Below are positions 55,466 through 64,000 of a DNA stretch of 64,000 nt, piece by piece. Origin of the DNA: Ficedula albicollis. Taxonomy: Eukaryota > Chordata > Aves > Passeriformes > Muscicapidae. Where the stretch lies: contig NC_021677.1 of the NCBI RefSeq assembly GCF_000247815.1, positions 11,976,040 to 12,040,039 of the forward strand. The letters run 5' to 3'. A program made the position numbers and the translations under genes. Positions within the stretch are counted from its first letter, which is position 1. Each line of letters starts with the position of its first letter. Under the pieces are notes generated by a model. It saw only the letters and a program-made list of their open reading frames with translations, was not told the origin of the DNA and ran no database searches.

Positions 55466-56647
55466 CTTTCCCCTGAGACAGATAAAGCAATGCATTAAAT
55501 ACATAAATCTACCACTGAGTGAGCAGTTGGTGGGAGGATACATTTCTTGTCCCTAAATACAATCACAGACTATACCTGTGAGATTGCCCATTTCATTCTC
55601 CACTTAAGAAATAAATAAAATGGTGGAGCCTCACATACTTTTCAGAACCAGAAACACTTGCTGCACTATTTTCCCCACAGAACTTTATATTTTAAGATGC
55701 AGTTTAGAAGTATAGATCTCTCTTGCTTTTGTGCAGTTGAATACTCCCAATGCCCTGCCACACCTGCTGTTTCGTGTAACCCATTCAAATTTTGTCATGT
55801 GGAAACACACTGTCCCAGTGAAGCAAAGAAAAAATTCAATTAATCAAAGAAACATTCACCCAAGGTAAAAGCACCATTTTCACTTTAGATGTAAGAAATT
55901 GCTATGTTGCACAAACCTTCTACACTTAGGTTTAATATTCCTTATAAGGACTAGTCTTCATGTCATTGTCAAACAAATCCCTGGAAGGGCACTTTTCTGA
56001 CCTTCCTGATAAGCTGACCCTGCTTTGTTCTTTAATGAACAATTTTCTTGCTTCCACAGCCAGTTTTTCTATCTCTTTTGGTCACTGAGCTCTCACATTC
56101 CTTTCCATCAGTCCCAATATTCCTGCAGAGACAAAAAAAAGCACAAACTTAAACTAAGCCCTAGTTTAAATCATTAAAGCTGAATTTTGGGGAATTTTAG
56201 GAAAATTATCATGAAGTGTGATGTGGCTTTCTAATTAACAGAGAAAAAAACATGACCATAAACCTCAAGCTGTGTGATTTTTCATTCATCTATTCAGTGA
56301 ATAGGAAAGATCCTTGAGCTTTTTGTGTGAAAAAAATAGGTTAGTAATATCATGACTAGTATTTTAAACATAGTGCCTTGCTTCAGACTCTTAATTAACA
56401 GCCTGAGTTTCAGGTAATTTGCTGTAGGCTCTCTTGTGTTAAGACAATCTTTAGTTTTTCAACATGTTTTCACAAAGAACCTCCTCATTCCTGCAGCTTT
56501 TATTGGTGCATATGTGATGTAAGAAATAACATTTAACACCTGCATGCAAACCCACCTGAGCTACCCACAGATTATTCTATCCCTCAAAAAGCACTCTCAC
56601 TTCTGGACACAAATACAGACCAGTAATAAAAACAACCTTGTACCAAA

Positions 56648-56827
56648 CATTTTCAGGGTGCATTCCCTCAGGATCCAAAGCTGGTTTCACCTTTGAGGAC
56701 AGCAATGCCTTGACAGCTTGCTGAAAGGTTTCAATAACCACCCCATTTTCAGGGTGCATTCCCTCAGGATCCAGAGCTGGTTTCACCTTTGAGGATAGCA
56801 ATGCCTTGACAGCTTGCTGAAAGGTTT
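56648..56827. repeat. 96-bp tandem duplication within a minus-strand open frame
   Basis: The unit cattttcagggtgcattccc through agcttgctgaaaggtttc is present at 56648 and 56744. The period of 96 is a multiple of three, so a 94-codon minus-strand frame (56577-56861) runs through both copies. It repeats a peptide beginning ETFQQAVKALLSSKVKPAL and ending EGMHPEN. No known protein is recognised. The frame could be an unidentified exon or chance. Confidence 0.93.
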
Positions 56828-57718
56828 CTGGATGCCTGAACTGCACACTTCCCTTTTTCATTGGGGGAAAAGAATACTCATGATGTCATGTAGCTGAGAA
56901 TAGGGTGAGTTTGGCAAGGGTTCACCCAAAGGTAGTGGGCTTTGGCAAACATCCTCTAAGAGCCCACAACCTCAAGCATATTTCACAGAAGGAGGAGCAC
57001 AGCAGCTTTTCTTACATCCCCAATCTCACGAGGGTCTAGCTGAAAGCCAAGCTGATACTCTACCAAAACAGCCCTGGGGTTTTCTTGTGCAATTTTATCC
57101 ACTTGTCCAAAATCCCCACCGAAAAAGTCCATGTACTGTTTCTAAATGAAGTGACTTATTGATGTCTTAGTAACCAGTCTATTTTTATAATGCAGCATCC
57201 TGATGAATTCAGTCAACCTGCAGAAGCTGGAGAGCAGAAAGGCTCTCCAAAACCCCCCATGAGCTGGAGCTCAAATGTCAAGGAGCACTTCTGCCTTTGG
57301 GATGCAGCTGAGCTGCGCAGTGCCTTTTTTGCAGCCAGCATAGAGCAGCACAGGAAATAAGAACATAACCCAAATTCTGCCCTGCTGTACAAGGGAAAGT
57401 CTCACCAGGAAGTCCACTGAATTCAATAAACTTTGGCTGGATTTACACAGACATAAGGGGGATTAAAAATCTGTCCCCCTGTACTATGTGCCCTCAGCAA
57501 CAATCAGGGGGATAGCATCACACAGAAATATTTGACTTGTTAAAATGAGGGCCAGCAGCAGTGCCAGCTATGTGATTTTGGTATTTAAGCATTTTAGAAT
57601 CTAATAGCACAATGCATTCAACATGGCCCAGTGCCCTGGTGTTTCCCAGTACTGGCTCAGTGTGGTGCAGGGATCCATCACAGGTGGTTATGTGCAAACA
57701 GAGAACACCCAAATCACT

Positions 57719-58257
57719 GGAACAAAATACACCTTGTGGACATTCCTACAATGGATGCATTGGCATAGGAGTTTTCTTTTCTATTTTGTTCACTTTTTAA
57801 AATAGGTTACTGTCAAGTACTATGGACAGTACAATATTATAGCAGGACTGGAGAGGGAACAAAATACACCTTGTGGACATTCCTACAATGGATGCATTGG
57901 CATAGGAGTTTTCTTTTCTATTTTGTTCACTTTTTAAAATAGGTTACTGTCAAGTACTATGGACAGTACAATATTATAGCAGGACTGGAGAGGGAACAAA
58001 ATACACCTTGTGGACATTCCTACAATGGATGCATTGGCATAGGAGTTTTCTTTTCTATTTTGTTCACTTTTTAAAATAGGTTACTGTCAAGTACTATGGA
58101 CAGTACAATATTATAGCAGGACTGGAGAGGGAACAAAATACACCTTGTGGACATTCCTACAACGGATGCATTGGCATAGGAGTTTTCTTGTTCACTTTTT
58201 AAAATAGGTTACTGTCAAGTACTCTGGACAGGACAATATTATAGCAGGACTGGAGAG
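57719..58257. repeat. Minisatellite, four copies of a 137-bp unit
   Basis: Units start at 57719, 57856, 57993 and 58130, each with ggaacaaaatacaccttgtg and ending atagcaggactggagag. The first three are nearly or fully identical. The fourth has a 9-bp deletion in the T-rich part and several substitutions (acaacgg, actctgg, aggacaat), so it is the oldest or an edge copy. A variable-number tandem repeat is likely. Confidence 0.97.
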
Positions 58258-59835
58258 GGTGATTGGCATGGGTTTGTGGTTTGTTTTTTTTTAAACAGAC
58301 ATTTAAAAAAGAAATCTGTCTTAAATGGAATGTTATTTTAGTGCTTTTCTCGAAAGACATAGATTTTCTGCCACGGATTTTGTGGTCAAAACCCAAATGC
58401 AAGAATCTTTCCCTGAATATTATTGTTTTAATTGTGTTCCAGTGACTTAGTATTTATGCAATTAGAAAGTAACTACTGTGGCATTTTAAAAGGTCCCTCT
58501 GAATGGCAAGCTGACAAGTGCTTGCATATCATTCTGAGTAAAATGACTTCACATTGTTCTGCTGACTCTAACAACTATAATTACTCTTTTATTCAAAATG
58601 TTCAACATGTTTCAAGAAAGAACACAAAATCTTCCCTTAGTGTTCTAATGAGCTGCTTTGTGCTGAAGACCAAATGCTTAAGTAGGAGAAGATATAAATT
58701 GATAGGGTGCCAAGGGCTGCCCTAAATAAATATCACCCCACCACTTGCAGTTTGACTCAGTCTGACAATGCTGAGCTCTTGGGCTTTTGGGAACTGAGCT
58801 TACAGAGAGGGAGGGAGCAGTGTGGCCACTTCACTTGGGCTTTGTCAGTGCCCTCACCACGGGGGAGACAGCAAATCTGGGCATTTAGTCAAACTACTGC
58901 TCTTTTCTCTGTCCAAAAGGTACATTTGAAGACAACCACAATGTTCAGAAACCTATTCAGTATTTTGAAATTACTCAGAAGCTCACAGGGAATACAACCC
59001 TGAAACCAATGGAAACATCACTGTTTCCTTCACCAAGGCAAGAATTTCATTCCTGGTCAGTTACTTTCCTGTGAAAAAACTCATTACGGGTTTCTGCTGC
59101 TTGCATTAGTGTTACAAAAATACTTTTTTTTTTTTTTCCTTAAAAACAGTCACTTTATGTAACTCAAATAAAGTAAGGCAAATTTTATGGATTAACTAAC
59201 ACTTTCAGGAATAAGTATGTTCATAGCCATGCTTTGAAATCTATTTCAAATGAATATAAGGTAAGATGTAGCAGTCTCCTGGATATCAGAACAGCCCACT
59301 AAGGCCAGGAATGGGAGCCTTAGTGGGAATTCAATTTGGAAAAATAATCCATTGCTTACACCAACAAGTAGTCTTGTGTAAGTTAGTGAAGTCTCAAAGA
59401 AACTTTGTGAAAGAGGGAGTCAATAGATGGCTTGAATTTAAAAGAAAATAAATAGAATAGAAAGTGTGAACACCATAATCTCATGAACCCAATATATGTT
59501 GCAGCCATACTTCAATTACCATGCAAATCTTAGCCCTCCCATTTCCAAAAGTACATAGTAAACTGGAAAAGATATTGGAAGGGAAGCCCTCATGACAAAA
59601 TAAAAAACGTTTGAGTTGAAAATGCTGGAATTTATTTCTGATCTCTGTCTCTAAAAACTTGATTAAGAAAAAAAAAATTACCATGATGATGTAATTTGCC
59701 TTCAAAAATAGTGAAAGACACCTAAAAAATATATATATTTGTGGCAAATTCATGCCCTTAGATTCTTAGAAAAGACACAGTGAAGCAAAGTGGAGAATTT
59801 ATCCTATCTCACTGTCATTTGGAAAACAAAACCAA
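58258..59835. other. Non-coding stretch
   Basis: No gene recognised. It contains a 14-T run at 59124-59137. The minus frame at 59481-59753 is hydrophobic by composition and is not called. Confidence 0.6.
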
Positions 59836-60137
59836 AGTGATTGTAGTCAGATGGGGGTCAATCTTTTTCACCAGGCAGCAACTAATAGAACAAGAGGACA
59901 TAGTCTCAAGTTGCATCAAGGGAAAATCAGGTTGGATATTAGGAAAAAGTTATTCACATAAAAAGTGGTAAAGTACTGGAATGATTTTCCCAGGGAGGTG
60001 GTGGAGTCACCATCCCTGGATATGTTTAGAAAAAGCCTGGATAAGGCACATGGTGCCATGGTCTAGTCGAGGTGTTAGGGCATGGGTTGAACTCGATGAT
60101 CTTGAAGGCCTCTTCCAAACCAGTCATTCTGTGAAGA
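59836..60137 (+). mobile_element. CR1 LINE 3' end fragment
   Basis: CR1 in plus orientation. It has the ORF2 C-terminal region (aacaagaggacatagtctca, then ggttggatattaggaaaaag and a gtggtggagtcaccatcc motif), followed by a 3' untranslated part with gttgaactcgatgatctt and cttccaaaccagtcattctg. Stops and small changes make it inactive. Confidence 0.94.
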
Positions 60138-62931
60138 ACAAATAGGAAAAAACCCCAAACAAAACAAAAACCAAAACAACGCACTCAAAACAGATACTCA
60201 AATACTTTCACATCTTCTGTCAAGCCAAAAAGTTATTAATTTCATATTTTAAAGATGGGTCAACTAGTCATGAGAATGAATCACTACAAATGTATGTATA
60301 CAGACTTCAACATTGTTGGTAGTGGCTTGGGTTTTTGCATTTTATGGAAGTGTTAGCAAATATTTCTCCTTTGCATGCACTCCAATGTTTTTCATTGACC
60401 TGTACAAAGATTCCACTTTTAAAACCTCTAGTTTAAGCCCAGTATTATTTATTTTTGCCACACTAAGCAATCCAGATGGGTGCTGTAGAGAGTAACAAGC
60501 TTTCAAAAATACCCAGTTTCATTAATTTTTCTGTTCCCCATTTATCACTGCCAGCACTGCAAAGAGGAATAGGAGCAGGAGAAAAAGTGGATTGCACAGA
60601 AGATTTTACAGATTGCTTGAGGGTTTTGTTTCTTCCTCTCAAACTCTACTGCGGCTATAAAAAGTGAATAATCAAGTGGCTGTATTACCTTCTAGAGCTA
60701 CAGTCATCTAATTAGTAAATCAAAATAATACATGCATGATTAAAATAATATATTCAACAAGATCAATGTTATGGAAGGATGCCATGCAAAAACTGTCCCT
60801 TCAGGACAAAAACTGAAATAAAAATACTTTCTCTCTTCCCAGCAACACTTAGTCCAATTTCTTTGCAGGTCAAGGTAGCCTAATTAGCTCTAAATAAGGA
60901 ACACCCAGTAGAGTTTGTTCTATCATACATTTTAAAGTCTCTAAACACGTGATTTACTCAGCTGAACCCTGGAGTTTGAAATTTAAACTATTTTGGCAAT
61001 CACGATGCTGTGCATTGCCTCATGTATAAAGTATACCAGCTCTTACAACACTCCAACTCCCAGGTGATTTTTTTTTTTTAATCTCTGTCTTGGTTTTAGC
61101 CCAGGGAACATATTCCTCTGTGGCACAGTTCAAGTGCACCTCCTTCACATCCTTTCAGCTCAGCTCTTCGCCTGATGAAGCACCATCAGGTGGCACAGCA
61201 GAGAAAAAACAGGCTGAATGCCAAAGACATGAAAGCCTTTCTAGTGCTTGAATGAAATCAGCAGAATACTTAAATCTGGAGGCTGCTTCTGGAAAAGCAG
61301 CAAACAAAAGCTCCCTTGCATGACACACCCAACCTCTGTGCTGCACAGCTGCTGCAAAGCACCTCCTTATGGAATATTCAGAGGTTCTACAGGGAGCAGC
61401 AAGGCAAGAAAAACCTCATCCTGTACTTCTGAGTAACCCCTGACAAGATACTCACACAGCTGGACCTGTGGCCTTCCAAGTCATGGCTGTGAACAGAAGA
61501 GCTGCTGGTTAAGGACACAAATATAATCAAGGACATCTGCAAAATTCAGGTGTGTGGTGCTTCAGGCAATGTTTGTGCACACAGTGATATCGTGCTGAAG
61601 AGAACAATCATATTAGTTGCCATATGGTGAATAAAAAATAAAAAGAAGGACCAGACTTCCATAAAATGTATCAAGAAGCTTGACCCAGCAGCCAATAAAC
61701 CAGTGGCAGTGAAATTGATATCTTCCAGCTTGGGCATCATCATGCAAATCAGCAAATGATATATTTTAATACTTGTGAATGCTGACATGCATACATAAAT
61801 CAGGAATCGCTTTGCCAAGCTGTTCTCATGCTTTTTCAGTTTAAAGTGGCAAGACCCTCATTGAGATAATCTTATGGCAAAGTGCCACTGGCCACATAAT
61901 ATTGATACTTTTCAGAAACACGCAGTATTTCGAAAAAGTGGCTATCAGCCAAAGTACGGCTTTTAATTCCAAAGGCTTGGAAGATTTTGGAAATAGCATA
62001 CTAAAGGAAAGAAAACAACATCAGGCATCTTGAAAAACCAGACACAGGCTTTTGTAGGTGAATTTTGCTTTCATTCCTATGCAGTGCTACTGGCTATTAC
62101 TGGTTTCTAATGATAACTAGCTCTGATTTGTGCCTCAGCAGAAACCTTCTGGGATTTTCCTCACATACTTTCTTTCAAACATTTCTCCATAGATAAGGTA
62201 ATTACATTTTTTTTCAGGATGCTAATTTTCTCTACTTACAGCACTGAAAATAAGTGTCTACAACCTTTGGTTATAATTCAGCTGATACTGATCTGTAATT
62301 TTGGATATTCTTTGAGATAAAACTAGGTGTTATAATTCTCTGCACGGTTACAATTTTCAGGAGGAGCATTATAGTTCATCTATTCAAACAATTACATGCA
62401 AGAATGAAACTCAAAAATAAAATGTAACTATGTATTTCACATTTCCTTTTCTGTAATCTGTAGGGGAAAAAAAGTTGAATCAGAAAGAATAACTTCCTAT
62501 CTAAATTCCTATTTTTGTCCTACTTTCCAAACATCTACAGCCTACATTTTCAGATGTTGCTTCAAGTTCTACAAATGAAGTAAAAAAGATGGGTTTGGGG
62601 TTTTTTCTGATCTACCATGCAGCACCACTTTGTGTTATATTTTTAGATGAAGAAAATTATGGAAACTACACAGTTTGGTTTTCTCAGGTGGACTGTATCA
62701 GAATGTCCCAGAAAAGGATTTCCCATCCCAGTATTTCAGTCTACAGAGTTTGTGGTCTGGCATACAACAATTCAGGTATTTCACTGACTGCTTTAACTAC
62801 ATTGCATGTCTAAATCAGCCCAATCAAACCTCTCCAAGCTTCCTTAATTTTTAGAATAAACTAAAGGAATTCTTAACATGGCCCTATTCAAACTGACCAC
62901 AGTGTTTAAAGCTAAGTCACTGTGTTTAAAT
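60138..62931. other. Non-coding stretch with a hydrophobic degenerate frame
   Basis: No firm gene. The minus strand at 61546-61840 has about 100 open codons rich in membrane-like residues, discussed among the findings. T-runs occur at 61068-61079. Nothing else could be recognised. Confidence 0.55.
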
Positions 62932-63513
62932 ACAGAATCTCAGAGACGTTTGGGTTGGAAAACACCTCCAAGATCATCAAGTCCAACCTCTGAACAATCA
63001 CCAGTTGTCAACAGAACCATAGCACCAAGTGTCACTTCCAGCAGTTTCTTAAACAGCTCCAGGGACAGTGACTCCACCACCTCCTGAGCAGCCCATTCCA
63101 GTGCCTAACAACTCTTTCCATGAAGAAATTCCTCCTGTGTCCAGCCAGGACCTCCCCTGGTGTATCTTGAGGCCATTCATTCTTGTCCTCTTGCTGCTTG
63201 CCTGGCAGAAAAGACCAAACCCCACCTGGCTACAAGCTCTCTTCAGGCAGTCGTAGAGTGGCAAGGTCACCCCTGAGCCTCCTTTTCTCCAGGCTAAACA
63301 CCCCCAGCTCCCTCAGCTGCTCCTCACAGAACATGTGCTCCAGACATTTCACCACCTTTGTTGCCCTTCCCTGGACTTGCTCCAGCCCCTCAATGTCCTT
63401 CCTAAACTGAGGGGCCCAGAACTGGACACAGCACTCGAGGTGGGGCCTCACCAGTGCCCAGTACAGGGACAATCCCTGCCCTGCTCACCACACTATTTTT
63501 GACACAAGCCAAA
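62932..63513 (-). mobile_element. CR1 LINE, ORF2 C-terminus and 3' end
   Basis: CR1 in minus orientation. The reversed 3' end (acagaatctcagagacgttt, gggttggaaaacacc, atcatcaagtccaacctctg) leads into the ORF2 C-terminus. A clean 80-codon minus frame at 63230-63472 reads [20 protein letters not shown], then [11 protein letters not shown], then [18 protein letters not shown]. These are the standard conserved blocks of CR1 ORF2 after the RT domain. The element is 5'-truncated near 63513, as is usual for CR1, and is one of the better preserved copies here. Confidence 0.96.
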
Positions 63514-64000
63514 CAACACATTTAGATTTAAATCACCTCTCCATCACTGTAGCATCTACAGCTAGACTAGTGTTAACAGCTATTTCCTATTCACACATGT
63601 AACAACTTGTCTTATTTAGGATTGCTTTGGGATTCCTTTGTTAAGGTTGTGTGTGACAAAATGCTAACAGCTGCCACCAGACACAATGAGAAATATTTAT
63701 AGAAAACAATTTTTAGTACACTTGAAAAGATAGAGCCAACTTTGAACAGATGCACAGAAATGGAATGAAAATAGATCTTTTGAATTCAGCCAAGACTTTT
63801 ATCCATATTTTCTGACTTTATAAATAAAATATGCAAGAGAATAATAAACTTCCGCTGTTTTCCAGTTTATGCAAAATGGGCAACAGAACAGAAACAGGGC
63901 ACTAGAAACTCTCATTCTAACAGAACAGAAACAGGGTACTAGAAACTCTCCTTCTCCCTCTTTCTTCTTTTTCCTAGTAATTTTAGAATTCTCATTAGCT
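63514..64000. other. Non-coding window edge
   Basis: Nothing recognised except the small duplication at 63882-63955. Confidence 0.6.
63882..63955. repeat. 37-bp tandem duplication
   Basis: Two copies of aacagaacagaaacaggg followed by .actagaaactctc lie at 63882 and 63919. Confidence 0.92.

Larger units (their letters stand above)
36640..56647. other. Long non-coding stretch with local duplications
   Basis: About 20 kb in which no gene could be supported. It contains the duplications at 37362-37587, 41120-41159, 46373-46544, 54015-54147, 54157-54421 and 55430-55465, and a TA microsatellite at 44856-44882. The largest unassigned frames are minus 51282-51740 (152 codons), minus 39262-39636 (124 codons), plus 44937-45335 (132 codons) and plus 45233-45550 (105 codons, Lys-rich). 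None shows splice context or a family motif. Confidence 0.6.

Noticed and set aside
57719..58257. CRISPR-like array
   Set aside because: The repeats are 137 bp head-to-tail without unique spacers, in a vertebrate genome. It is a minisatellite.

Overview
The window looks like bird nuclear DNA, probably from a songbird. It is mostly AT-rich non-coding sequence with clear CR1 retrotransposon fragments whose 3' ends carry the avian type of tail (a ttccaacc motif followed by an attctg repeat). The passerine assignment is an inference. There is no bacterial gene structure, and almost every open frame is short and non-coding.

The only protein-coding gene I can defend is TUB (tubby), on the minus strand. 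Two adjacent coding exons are present: exon 3 at 4808-4970 and exon 2 at 6373-6424. Both have good splice sites and matching phases, and together they encode the conserved N-terminal basic helix of tubby. Everything left of 4808 is TUB intron 3. The 1.4 kb between the exons is intron 2. The 57 kb to the right is the long 5' intron of TUB and/or upstream intergenic DNA. No first coding exon could be found. The best candidate for a promoter is a CpG-rich block at about 34230-36480, but its middle is replaced by 1696 consecutive G.

Three pure G tracts (424, 447 and 1696 bases) are the most abnormal objects here. One is flanked by two copies of the same 47-bp sequence, one abuts a 13-C run, and one sits inside the CpG island. 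I read them as probable assembly or base-calling artefacts that hide real, probably GC-rich, sequence. They generate all of the long poly-Gly and poly-Pro frames.

The remainder holds five CR1 pieces (13450-15122, 26338-26483, 33779-34022, 59836-60137, 62932-63513), a probable LTR-type insertion ending next to TUB exon 3, simple repeats, and a striking number (about 18) of short tandem duplications with units of 18-214 bp. These include a four-copy 137-bp minisatellite at 57719-58257. No tRNA, rRNA, CRISPR array or intact virus was seen. I did not find a convincing new biological system. The points most worth following up are the G tracts, the duplication around the TUB exon 3 splice donor, the CpG island, and the duplication density.
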